From positions 1 through 13,887 of the forward strand of contig JAUMYD010000032.1 in the NCBI GenBank assembly GCA_030528765.1: a DNA stretch of 13,887 nt. Direction: 5' to 3'. Source of the DNA: Bacillota bacterium (GTDB taxonomy: Bacteria > Bacillota > Dehalobacteriia > UBA4068). Positions 6,563 through 12,625 of this stretch are shown here, one piece after another. The number at the start of each line of letters is the position of its first letter. Position 1 is the stretch's first letter. Under the pieces are notes generated by a model. That model had not been told where the DNA came from and searched no databases. It saw nothing but the letters and a program-made list of their open reading frames with translations. A program made the position numbers and the translations under genes.

Positions 6563-6595
6563 CAGAAAAAACCTGATAAAATCAGGTTTTTTCTG
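6563..6595 (-). terminator. Intrinsic terminator of tRNA array 2 (bidirectional)
   Basis: CAGAAAAAACCTGAT (6563-6577) and ATCAGGTTTTTTCTG (6581-6595) form a perfect 15-base stem around an AAA loop, with the A/T run inside the stem on both strands. It ends the tRNA array 28 bases beyond the tRNA-Gly CCA end and separates it from the lysozyme gene. Confidence 0.85.
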
Positions 6596-6623
6596 TGGCT
6601 ATATCCTTTTCGTAGCCCTTTGA

Positions 6624-6698
6624 TGGAGCGGGCAAAGGGATTCGAACCCTCGACTTTCACCTTGGCAAGGTGACACTCTACCACTGAGTTATACCCGC
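6624..6698 (-). tRNA. tRNA-Gly (anticodon GCC), array 2
   Basis: Identical over its 75 bases to the tRNA-Gly at 4616-4690, with anticodon loop TTGCCAA and encoded CCA. It is last in the Val-Asp-Phe-Gly array. Flanking bases differ from copy 1 on both sides. Confidence 0.95.
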
Positions 6699-6701
6699 AT
6701 A

Positions 6702-6777
6702 TGGTGCCTCGGGGCGGAGTCGAACCACCGACACGGGGATTTTCAGTCCCCTGCTCTACCAACTGAGCTACCGAGGC
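6702..6777 (-). tRNA. tRNA-Phe (anticodon GAA), array 2
   Basis: On the minus strand the acceptor GCCTCGG pairs with CCGAGGC, the D-arm has GCTCAGTTGGTAGAGC, the anticodon stem is GGGGA/TCCCC with loop CTGAAAA, the T-arm has GGTTCGACTCC, and ACCA is encoded. It is the only tRNA of array 2 that array 1 lacks. Confidence 0.95.
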
Positions 6778-6780
6778 AAA

Positions 6781-6857
6781 TGGCGACGCAGAAGGGACTC
6801 GAACCCTCGACATCCAGCGTGACAGGCTGGCACTCTAACCGACTGAGCTACTGCGCC
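6781..6857 (-). tRNA. tRNA-Asp (anticodon GTC), array 2
   Basis: Identical to the tRNA-Asp at 4695-4771, with anticodon loop CTGTCAC and encoded CCA. The three bases separating it from tRNA-Val are also the same as in array 1. Confidence 0.95.
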
Positions 6858-6860
6858 ATA

Positions 6861-6936
<76 letters not shown>

Positions 6937-6985
6937 GCGTCATTCGAACCGCTTGCCAGAGCCCATTGTTTCTGACAGCTTCTAA

Positions 6986-7014
6986 ATTATAACTCTATAA
7001 ACCCCGAAAGTCAA
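6986..7014 (-). promoter_or_regulatory. Sigma-A type promoter of tRNA array 2
   Basis: On the minus strand TTGACT (7014-7009), a 17-base spacer and TATAAT (6991-6986) form a near-consensus promoter 49 bases before the tRNA-Val 5' end. Apart from the boxes it is unlike the promoter of array 1. Confidence 0.85.
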
Positions 7015-7080
7015 GCATTTTTTTTTAAAACATCTCTTTCCGGGGAATTATTTCAAAACGCGCATAGGATACACATATGC

Positions 7081-8325
7081 CTACAGGCCCCAGGCCACAG
7101 AAATCCCGGCAACATAGCCGGTAGACCAGGCCGCCTGCAAATTATAACCGCCGGTATAGCCATCCACATCCAAAACTTCCCCGGCAAAATACAAGCCTTT
7201 CACCAATCTGGAAGCCATACTTTTGGGATTCACCTCTTTCACATTGACACCTCCCGCAGTAACAATAGCCTCTGCCAGGGGTCGGGGACCCTTAATCTGC
7301 AAAGGCAGGGCTTTCAGCAGGGAAAGGATCGCTTGTCTTTCTTCTCTGCTCAGCTGATTCACCGGCTTCTCTCCGGGAATGCCGGAAAGTGCAACGAAAA
7401 CCGGAATCAGCGAGCCGGGCAGCAGCTGATTCAGGCTATTCTGATACTGCTTTCGGGAAAGGGCAGCGAAATCACGCTGCAGACGAGCATCCAGCTGCTC
7501 TCTGTTCAGCGCCGGCTTCAGATCAATGCTGAGCCGCAGCTCTTCCCCTGCATATTCCGGGCTGCATACCGTTTGAGAAATGCTCAAAACCAGGGGGCCG
7601 GAAACACCGAAATGCGTAAAAAGCATCTCCCCAAAATCCCGGCGCAAAACACTCTCCCCCCGCCAAAGGCTCATCTCAACATTTCGCAGTGAAAGACCGC
7701 TAAGCTGGGCAGGCCAGCTCTCCTTCGTTTCCAGTGGAACCAAAGATGGTCTCGGCCTCCGGATCGAATGCCCAGCCTCCTCCGCCAGCCCATAGCCATC
7801 GCCGCTGGAGCCGGTCTGCGGGTAGCTCATCCCGCCGGTGGCAAGCACCACAGCAGAAGCCGGGTGCAGCGCGCCGCTGAAATCGTATACACCGCGGACA
7901 GCGCCCTCCTGCAGAAACAAATGCTTTGCACGGCAGCCGTAAAAAACACGCACGCCACTGTCTTCCAGCCGGCGGCTGAGAGCATCCACCACATCCCAGG
8001 CTCTGTCGCTACAAGGAAAAACCCGCCGTCCCCGCTCTGTCTTCAATGGGACGGAAAGCCCCTCAAAAAAATCCATCACGTCCCGGGGAGTAAAACGGCT
8101 CAGTGCCCCATAAAGAAACGCGCCGTTTCCCGGAATATTCTTCACCAGCTCATCCAGATCCGTGCAATCATTGGTGATATTGCAGCGTCCTTTCCCCGTG
8201 ATGGAAAGCTTCCGCCCCAGCTGTTTATTTCTTTCCCACAATTCCACAGGGTAACCCTGCCCGGCAGCAGTAAGCGCCGCCATGATCCCGGCCGGGCCTC
8301 CACCGATAACGATCAGCTTTTCCAT
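7081..8325 (-). CDS. BaiN/HI0933-family NAD(P)/FAD-dependent oxidoreductase
   Basis: A 414-residue flavoprotein of the HI0933/YhiN family. The N-terminus has the Rossmann dinucleotide motif in IVIGGGPAGIMAA (about 5-17), followed by the family block GRKLSITGKGRCNITN (about 37-52). Central VVLATGGMSYPQTGSSGDGYGLAEEAGH is typical, as is the C-terminal FAD contact GLYFAGEVLDVDGYTGGYNLQAAWSTGYVAG, visible here in pieces near residues 375-405. Length is normal. Some clostridial members reduce steroid double bonds in the bile-acid pathway (BaiN), but the family is widespread in bacteria that do no such thing, so substrate is not assigned. Its ATG overlaps the TGA of the adenosyltransferase gene by one base (TGATG), so translation is coupled. 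No convincing terminator is seen after it, only a weak hairpin near 7060-7080. Confidence 0.88.
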   Translation of the reverse strand: MEKLIVIGGGPAGIMAALTAAGQGYPVELWERNKQLGRKLSITGKGRCNITNDCTDLDELVKNIPGNGAFLYGALSRFTPRDVMDFFEGLSVPLKTERGRRVFPCSDRAWDVVDALSRRLEDSGVRVFYGCRAKHLFLQEGAVRGVYDFSGALHPASAVVLATGGMSYPQTGSSGDGYGLAEEAGHSIRRPRPSLVPLETKESWPAQLSGLSLRNVEMSLWRGESVLRRDFGEMLFTHFGVSGPLVLSISQTVCSPEYAGEELRLSIDLKPALNREQLDARLQRDFAALSRKQYQNSLNQLLPGSLIPVFVALSGIPGEKPVNQLSREERQAILSLLKALPLQIKGPRPLAEAIVTAGGVNVKEVNPKSMASRLVKGLYFAGEVLDVDGYTGGYNLQAAWSTGYVAGISVAWGL

Positions 8326-8861
8326 CAGAATTCTATGCCCTTTCTCCCCTGAATCCCCTTTTGATAGGGATGCTTGATCTCTCGCATTTCCGTCACCAAG
8401 TCAGCAGCTTCCATCATTGCCTCCGTGGCATTTCTGCCAGTGACCACCAACTCCATATGGGCCGGTTTTTCCCGGAAAAGACAAAGAGCTTCTTCCTCTG
8501 TAAGCAGATCAAAAAAGACCGCATTGTTCAGCTCATCCAGGATGAGTATATCGACCTCCCCCGCTGTCATCAGCTCCCGTGCCTTTGCTACGGCATCCCG
8601 GGCCAGCTGCAGGTTTTCTTCATCAGGCGGCGTTCCCTTTTTCAGGAATTTACTGCCACCATAGGAAAATATTTCCACCAGCGGCAAATGGGCAATGGCC
8701 ACGATCTCACTATACCATTCCCCCTTTTTCATAAACTGCACAATAGCAGTACGCAGGCCACTGCCAGAAGCACGCAGCGCCAGACCAAAAGCAGCTGTCG
8801 TTTTCCCTTTTCCATTTCCCGTATAAATCTGAATCAATCCTTTTCTGCTTTTATCTGCCAT
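8325..8861 (-). CDS. cobO: Cob(I)yrinic acid a,c-diamide adenosyltransferase (CobA/CobO/BtuR type)
   Basis: A 178-residue cytoplasmic enzyme that transfers the adenosyl group of ATP to reduced corrinoids, giving adenosylcobalamin or its precursors. The P-loop GNGKGKTT sits at residues 15-22. The family blocks IVQFMKKGEW (about 40-49), DILILDELNNAV (about 104-115) and the VVTGRNA strand (about 138-144) are all present, and length is normal for the CobO/BtuR family. An AGGAGG lies five bases before the ATG. It follows the pseudouridine synthase by 13 bases and overlaps the flavoprotein gene. The flavoprotein could conceivably help supply reduced corrinoid, but that is only a guess from position. 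No cobalamin riboswitch was recognised upstream. Confidence 0.92.
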   Translation of the reverse strand: MADKSRKGLIQIYTGNGKGKTTAAFGLALRASGSGLRTAIVQFMKKGEWYSEIVAIAHLPLVEIFSYGGSKFLKKGTPPDEENLQLARDAVAKARELMTAGEVDILILDELNNAVFFDLLTEEEALCLFREKPAHMELVVTGRNATEAMMEAADLVTEMREIKHPYQKGIQGRKGIEF

Positions 8862-8874
8862 GGATCCTCCTAAT

Positions 8875-9675
8875 TTATAGTTTTTTCAGCTTCTCCACCT
8901 CATCCGGGCGCAGCTCCCGCCACTCTCCCGCAGCAAGCCCCTGAAGATCAAGAAAGGCCTCTCCGATCCGCTTCAGATGGCGCACCGGGTGCCCGATCGC
9001 CTCCATCATGCGGCGAACCTGCCGATTTCTCCCCTCATGGATACAAATCTCCACCAAGCTGCTATCCTCCTTCCGCCGAAGGATGCGAGCCTTCGCCGGG
9101 GCAGTTATGCCATCGGAAAGCTGTAGTCCCCGGCAAAGCTTCTCCAGTGCAGTCCGGGGAAGGAAGCCTTCCACCTCTGCCAGATAGGTTTTCTCCACTT
9201 CGTGTGAGGGATGCAGCAGCTGCTGCGTCAATTCTCCATCATTGGTCAGCAGAAGCAGACCGGATGTATTATAATCCAACCGACCGACCGGATAGACCCG
9301 CTCCTGAACCTGTGGGAGTAGATCCATGACCGTGCGTCGGCCCCGCTCATCCCGAACGGAGCAGATATAGCCTGCCGGCTTATTCAGCAGGATATACCGA
9401 AGACGCTGTTTTTTCCCGAGCATCTCCCCCCTGACCTGCACACGATCCTTACGCGGATCAACCTTCAGGCCCATCTCCGTGACCACCCGGCCATTGACCT
9501 GCACCAGCCCCTGGCTAATAAGGCTTTCTGCGGCCCGCCGGGAAGCAAGGCCCTGCTCTGCTATATATTTTTGCAAGCGGATCAAATCCCCCTGGGCTTG
9601 GGCTTGCTTCTTTTTTTCTTTTTCCACTGGGCGCTCCCTTTCCTTCTTTTTCTTTGATCTTTTCAGCTCCGCCAC
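8875..9675 (-). CDS. rluB: RsuA/RluB-family pseudouridine synthase
   Basis: A 266-residue enzyme that isomerises uridine in ribosomal RNA; RluB acts on 23S rRNA helix 89 in other bacteria. After a lysine-rich leader of about 28 residues comes an S4 RNA-binding domain (LIRLQKYIAEQGLASRRAAE, 31-50, then VQVNGRVV). The catalytic domain holds GRLDYNTSGLLLLTNDG with nucleophile Asp134, HPSHEVEKTYLAEV near 156-169, and HEGRNRQVRRM near 214-224. RluB is preferred over RsuA or RluF by general pattern; the exact target is unproven. The annotated start is a GTG at 9675 with a weak ribosome-binding site. A TTG at codon 31 preceded by GGGGGA would give the usual family start, so the basic tail may or may not be made. 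It is the first gene of the operon with cobO and the flavoprotein. Confidence 0.85.
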   Translation of the reverse strand: MAELKRSKKKKERERPVEKEKKKQAQAQGDLIRLQKYIAEQGLASRRAAESLISQGLVQVNGRVVTEMGLKVDPRKDRVQVRGEMLGKKQRLRYILLNKPAGYICSVRDERGRRTVMDLLPQVQERVYPVGRLDYNTSGLLLLTNDGELTQQLLHPSHEVEKTYLAEVEGFLPRTALEKLCRGLQLSDGITAPAKARILRRKEDSSLVEICIHEGRNRQVRRMMEAIGHPVRHLKRIGEAFLDLQGLAAGEWRELRPDEVEKLKKL

Positions 9676-9740
9676 TTTCTTTATGCAGGCAGGGAAGGGT
9701 ACTTTTCCTGCATCATCCCCTGCCGAAAACGCTTTCTTTT

Positions 9741-9773
9741 TATTAAAAAAGCATCCTGCAGCCCCCTGCAGGA
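9741..9773 (-). terminator. Terminator-like hairpin (possible attenuator) in the rluB leader
   Basis: On the minus strand TCCTGCAG (9773-9766) and CTGCAGGA (9761-9754) form a perfect eight-base stem around GGGG, followed by TGCTTTTTTAAT. It lies between the promoter and the first gene of the operon, so it would stop most transcripts unless relieved. No anti-terminator is obvious. A second, bulged hairpin (GCAGGAA with TTCCCTGC) follows nearer the start codon. Confidence 0.6.
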
Positions 9774-9797
9774 GAAAGCTGATTTACATTTTTCTAA

Positions 9798-9826
9798 ATT
9801 ATAACATAGTCCCAAAAGGCTGTCCA
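9798..9826 (-). promoter_or_regulatory. Sigma-A type promoter of the rluB-cobO-flavoprotein operon
   Basis: On the minus strand TGGACA (9826-9821), a 17-base spacer and a perfect TATAAT (9803-9798) make a strong candidate promoter, leaving a leader of about 115 bases before the GTG start. Confidence 0.75.
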
Positions 9827-9939
9827 TCTCAGGGCCGATCACGGCAGAGAAGAAAGTATCCGCAAACCGGCAGGAAATATCCCTTCCCCGAAGAAAAGTA
9901 GATATAGTAGAAATTCCTCGATTTTGAACGGAGTATCCT

Positions 9940-10416
9940 ATGGCAAAGCCGACCCGAATCTTTAAAAAATATCGTATCATCCCTTTGGTTCTTACCGGCT
10001 GTTTGCTGCTGAGCCTGCTTACTCTGGTCAGCCTGCTCCTCTGGACCCTGATTTCTTTTTACGGTAATTTTGATCCGGCAGAGGCTGGAGGCTGGGCTGC
10101 CGGGCTTTACCTGCTCTTGCTCTTTCTGAGCTGCTCCGCGATGACATGGCTGATCCGGGGAGGAACAGTTTTCCCCTCTCTGGCGCTGGCCCTGCTGGCC
10201 GCAGTGGCCAGCATTTTCCTGAGCGAGGCAAAGCCCTCCTTTGGCCCGATCCTTCTCAAGCTTCTTTTTAGTCTGGTGGCGGCTGTGCTGGGATTCACCC
10301 TGACGAAATTGCTCTGCGCTGGACGAAAACAAGGAAGGCGGCAAGCACAAAAAGAAAAAACGCAGCTTTCTTCCTTTGACCCTGCAGAGCATTCTTCCCT
10401 GAACGAACGCATCTGA
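9940..10416 (+). CDS. Four-helix membrane protein, possibly TIGR04086 family
   Basis: A 158-residue membrane protein. A basic start (residues 1-12) precedes four hydrophobic stretches at about 13-40, 50-71, 77-95 and 103-126, then a strongly basic, glutamine-rich cytoplasmic tail (RKQGRRQAQKEK). The size, four helices and a loop with RGG after helix 2 resemble the TIGR04086 (YrzE-like) membrane family, but the match is by general shape only. CGGAG lies about seven bases before the ATG. It stands alone between the divergent rluB operon and convergent ribF, and ends at a shared terminator. No function is known. Confidence 0.7.
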   Translation: MAKPTRIFKKYRIIPLVLTGCLLLSLLTLVSLLLWTLISFYGNFDPAEAGGWAAGLYLLLLFLSCSAMTWLIRGGTVFPSLALALLAAVASIFLSEAKPSFGPILLKLLFSLVAAVLGFTLTKLLCAGRKQGRRQAQKEKTQLSSFDPAEHSSLNERI

Positions 10417-10423
10417 AAAGCAG

Positions 10424-10468
10424 ACCCCGCAGAGAATTCCGGCATTCCGGAAAAACTGCGGGGTTTTT
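10424..10468 (+). terminator. Intrinsic terminator between convergent genes
   Basis: ACCCCGCAG (10424-10432) pairs with CTGCGGGGT (10456-10464), followed by five T residues. The loop holds a second small palindrome, TTCCGG/CCGGAA. It serves the membrane-protein gene and may also stop ribF transcripts arriving from the other side, although the T-run on that strand is weak. Confidence 0.8.
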
Positions 10469-10490
10469 ATCTGTCGTAGCAGCCAGGGGC

Positions 10491-11381
10491 TCAGGAAAGC
10501 TGCGAAATATATATCTTTTCCAGATGCGCCCGCACCTGTAAAATATCTTTTTGCACCTGCTGCTGTACCTCCTGCAGGCTGTTAAATTTCATCACTTCGC
10601 GCACACGAAAATAAAGCTCCAAAAGCTCCTGCTCCCCATAGATATCCTGAGAAAAATCCAGCAAAAAAGTTTCTATAGTGCTATAGCTGAAATCATCCAC
10701 ACTGGGGCGGCGGCCAATATTGCTCAACCCCATATAGAGTTCCCCACGAATCCGGCTCAGGGTGGCATAGACTCCATGCGGAGGCTGAATTTTTCGTTCC
10801 GGCACAGAAAGATTGGCAGTGGGCTGCCCCACCTTCCGGCCCAGCTCTGCTCCGTGAACAATGGATCCCTGCAAAATATAGGCATGCCCGGCCAGCTCCC
10901 GATAAGCCGGAAAATCTCCGGCTTGCAAAAGGCAGAGCAGGCTTTCTCTGCGGAGTATCTTCCCAGACTCATCTTTACACATGGGGCAGCAAAGCAAAGG
11001 GAGCTCGCAGCCGGAAAGCGACTCTCTTTGTTCCTCCCCACAAACCAGAGCTTTGGCATCAAAAACAGAAAGCAGCACCCGCTGGATCCATTCAGCCCGA
11101 GCATGCAGCGGGGGAAGAGAAGCTGCTTCCCAAGAAAGCAGAAAATCCAGGGAGCTGTTTCGCAGCAAAAAGGCTTTCTCCTCTTCTGTGCTTAAAAGAT
11201 CTCCCTGCGAATCATCCAAGCTGAGCAAAACAGAGGCCAAGCCGGCGGCTTTCGCCGCAGCAGAAAGCCGTTCCGCCAAAGCCAGATGCCCCCGGTGCAT
11301 GCCATCAAAATGGCCCAACGCAAGGCAGCAGGGGCCAATCCCCTGAAAATCATGAAGATCTGACGAGCGAATGTGCTGCAT
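10491..11381 (-). CDS. ribF: RibF-family riboflavin kinase / FAD synthetase, adenylyltransferase domain degenerate
   Basis: A 296-residue protein with the two-domain layout of RibF, which makes FMN from riboflavin and then FAD. The C-terminal kinase domain looks complete: GSIVHGAELGRKVGQPTANL (about 172-191), PHGVYA (201-206), NIGRRPSV (221-228), the IETFLLDFSQDIYGEQ stretch (236-251), and KFNSLQEVQQQVQKDI to the end. The N-terminal FMN adenylyltransferase domain keeps GHFDGMHRGH (23-32). The usual TFxPHP region instead reads SLDDSQG (54-60), the GxDFxFG site reads CGEEQRES (114-121), and the SSTxIR loop reads RRESLL (144-149). It may therefore be a riboflavin kinase only, or use altered residues. 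The ATG at 11381 has AAGGAG five bases upstream. The same frame stays open to 11645, but that extension crosses tRNA-Leu and is not coding. Confidence 0.85.
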   Translation of the reverse strand: MQHIRSSDLHDFQGIGPCCLALGHFDGMHRGHLALAERLSAAAKAAGLASVLLSLDDSQGDLLSTEEEKAFLLRNSSLDFLLSWEAASLPPLHARAEWIQRVLLSVFDAKALVCGEEQRESLSGCELPLLCCPMCKDESGKILRRESLLCLLQAGDFPAYRELAGHAYILQGSIVHGAELGRKVGQPTANLSVPERKIQPPHGVYATLSRIRGELYMGLSNIGRRPSVDDFSYSTIETFLLDFSQDIYGEQELLELYFRVREVMKFNSLQEVQQQVQKDILQVRAHLEKIYISQLS

Positions 11382-11424
11382 AAAGGCTCCTTTTTCATAA
11401 AATCCAAGGACGATTCCGACTGAG

Positions 11425-11442
11425 GCTTTTCCGGAAGGAAGG
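11425..11442. repeat. 18-base inverted repeat, left copy
   Basis: GCTTTTCCGGAAGGAAGG is the exact reverse complement of 11784-11801. The two copies bracket a segment of about 340 bases holding tRNA-Leu with its promoter and terminator. Weaker similarity extends beyond the core on both sides, including a CTCAG-x-CGG/CCG stretch. Origin is unknown. Confidence 0.6.
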
Positions 11443-11562
11443 CCCGGCTTTTCTTTCTTCCTGCATATATTCGCCGGGAAGGGCCGTAAAACTTCTTTTT
11501 CAGAAAACTTTTCCCGAAAAAAAACCATACCCCTGCCCACAAGCCAAAGTACCTGATAAACA

Positions 11563-11609
11563 AATAATCCGAACCCTTCCCCTTCAAGGAGAAAGCGGTT
11601 CGGATTATT
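11563..11609 (-). terminator. Intrinsic terminator of tRNA-Leu
   Basis: AATAATCCGAACC (11563-11575) and GGTTCGGATTATT (11597-11609) form a perfect 13-base stem. On the minus strand the 3' arm ends GGATTATTTGTTTAT, a T-rich exit. It lies seven bases beyond the tRNA CCA end. Confidence 0.75.
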
Positions 11610-11615
11610 GTGCTT

Positions 11616-11700
11616 TGGTGCCGGTGGCCGGACTCGAACCGGCACGGGTTACCCCACTTGATTTTGAGTCAAGCACGTCTGCCAATTCCATCACACCGGC
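11616..11700 (-). tRNA. tRNA-Leu (anticodon CAA)
   Basis: An 85-base class II tRNA on the minus strand. The acceptor GCCGGTG pairs with CACCGGC, the D-arm has GATGGAATTGGCAGAC, the anticodon stem is CTTGA/TCAAG with loop CTCAAAA, a long variable arm (TGGGGTAACCC) follows, then the T-arm GGTTCGAGTCC and encoded ACCA. The long variable arm and CAA anticodon identify leucine (UUG codons). Confidence 0.95.
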
Positions 11701-11720
11701 TGGCTTTAAGCACGCAAATT

Positions 11721-11749
11721 ATTATAGCAACTTTTTTCTCTTCTGACAA
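11721..11749 (-). promoter_or_regulatory. Sigma-A type promoter of tRNA-Leu
   Basis: On the minus strand TTGTCA (11749-11744), a 17-base spacer and a perfect TATAAT (11726-11721) lie 20 bases before the tRNA 5' end. Confidence 0.8.
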
Positions 11750-11783
11750 GAGTTTTCTTGCCCGGAAAAGAAAAAACCTTTCC

Positions 11784-11801
11784 CCTTCCTTCCGGAAAAG
11801 C
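11784..11801. repeat. 18-base inverted repeat, right copy
   Basis: CCTTCCTTCCGGAAAAGC is the exact reverse complement of 11425-11442. Compared with the left copy, about 20 extra bases follow, and these contain the GGAAC box of the putative ECF promoter. Confidence 0.6.
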
Positions 11802-11810
11802 TTTTCGGGG

Positions 11811-11838
11811 GGAACAAAAGCCTCAGCCGCTTCGTCTA
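11811..11838 (+). promoter_or_regulatory. Candidate ECF sigma factor promoter (autoregulation)
   Basis: GGAAC (11811-11815), 17 bases and CGTCTA (11833-11838) match the AAC-N16/17-CGTC form shared by many ECF promoters, such as those of Bacillus sigma X, M and W. It lies about 135 bases before the sigma gene. The inference is that the sigma factor switches on its own operon, as is usual for the class. Confidence 0.55.
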
Positions 11839-11883
11839 TAAATTTGAATAAAATATGGTAAAGAAAAAGAACAGGACTTCTTT

Positions 11884-11976
11884 ATGAAAGAGCGAATATT
11901 GCTAGAGTCCATAGTTAAACCGCAAAGACCTGTCTCTGCGGAATCCTACCTTCGTCAGGAGGGTGATAAAAAATGA
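11884..11976 (+). CDS. Putative 30-codon upstream ORF overlapping the sigma factor start
   Basis: An ATG at 11884, preceded by AGGA about eight bases upstream, opens a 30-residue frame that begins MKERILLESIVK and ends YLRQEGDKK. Its TGA overlaps the sigma factor ATG in an ATGA motif. The sigma gene's own ribosome-binding site (CAGGAGG) lies inside this frame. It could be a leader peptide that couples or restrains sigma translation, or chance. No homologue is recognised, and nothing shows it is translated. Confidence 0.35.
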   Translation: MKERILLESIVKPQRPVSAESYLRQEGDKK

Positions 11977-12605
11977 AGAACAACAATTCGATCCCCTTCG
12001 AGCAGCGGGAAGAACTGCTGTTGATCAAGAAAAGCAAGAACGGCGATACTGCAGCCTTTGAGCGGCTGGTGGAGCCGTACAGCAAGCGAATTTATAACAT
12101 CGGGCTGAAAATGCTAAATAGCAGGGAGGATGCAGCAGATATGGCCCAAGAGGTGCTGCTGAAGATCTATCGGAATCTTGACCGCTTCCGGGGGGAGGCT
12201 GCTTTTTCTACCTGGGTCTACAGGATCAGTGTCAACACCTGCCGGGACATCCTGCGAAGCTCCTATCGTCAGCATGAGCACTTATTCACGGATTTTGGAG
12301 AGGAATCGGAGCAAACAGAATTCGAGGTAGCGGATTATTCCGCTATGCCGGAGAAGCTCTATGAGGACAAGGAATGTGCGGATTACCTTCTGGCACTGAT
12401 CCAGGGGCTGACGCCGAAATACAGGATCGTAATGGTGCTGCGGGAGGTTTCCGGCCTCAGCTATCAGGAGATCGCTGCGGCGGTGAATATTTCCGTGGGC
12501 ACTGTGAAATCCCGGCTGAACAGAGCCCGGGCTTCCATGCGGGAGCGGGCAATGGCAGATACGGAACATAACCCATACCTGGCCCGTCTCATAAACAGTC
12601 AGTAA
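11973..12605 (+). CDS. ECF RNA polymerase sigma factor (sigma-70 group 4)
   Basis: A 210-residue group 4 sigma factor that directs RNA polymerase to a stress regulon. Region 2 spans about residues 25-95, with the helix DAADMAQEVLLKIYRNLDRF and the DNA-opening stretch FSTWVYRISVNTCRDILR. Region 4 spans about 135-192, with LTPKYRIVMVLREVSGLSYQEIA and the helix-turn-helix SVGTVKSRLNRAR. There is no region 1 or 3 and no extra C-terminal domain. CAGGAGG lies 10 bases before the ATG. The anti-sigma gene follows after 20 bases, which identifies the pair as a transmembrane-signalled envelope-stress module of the SigW/RpoE type. The specific signal and regulon are not known. The start is overlapped by an upstream ORF (ATGA). 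Confidence 0.92.
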   Translation: MKNNNSIPFEQREELLLIKKSKNGDTAAFERLVEPYSKRIYNIGLKMLNSREDAADMAQEVLLKIYRNLDRFRGEAAFSTWVYRISVNTCRDILRSSYRQHEHLFTDFGEESEQTEFEVADYSAMPEKLYEDKECADYLLALIQGLTPKYRIVMVLREVSGLSYQEIAAAVNISVGTVKSRLNRARASMRERAMADTEHNPYLARLINSQ

Positions 12606-12625
12606 GTTAGCAAGGGGGAAATATT

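Noticed and set aside
9829..10392. 187-residue minus-strand frame opposite the membrane protein
   Set aside because: Low-complexity Gln/Lys/Ser-rich composition typical of the reverse strand of a membrane-protein gene, and it covers the rluB promoter.
11382..11645. 88-residue N-terminal extension of the ribF frame
   Set aside because: It runs through the tRNA-Leu 3' end and its terminator, shows no domain, and the ATG at 11381 has a proper ribosome-binding site and the family's usual start.
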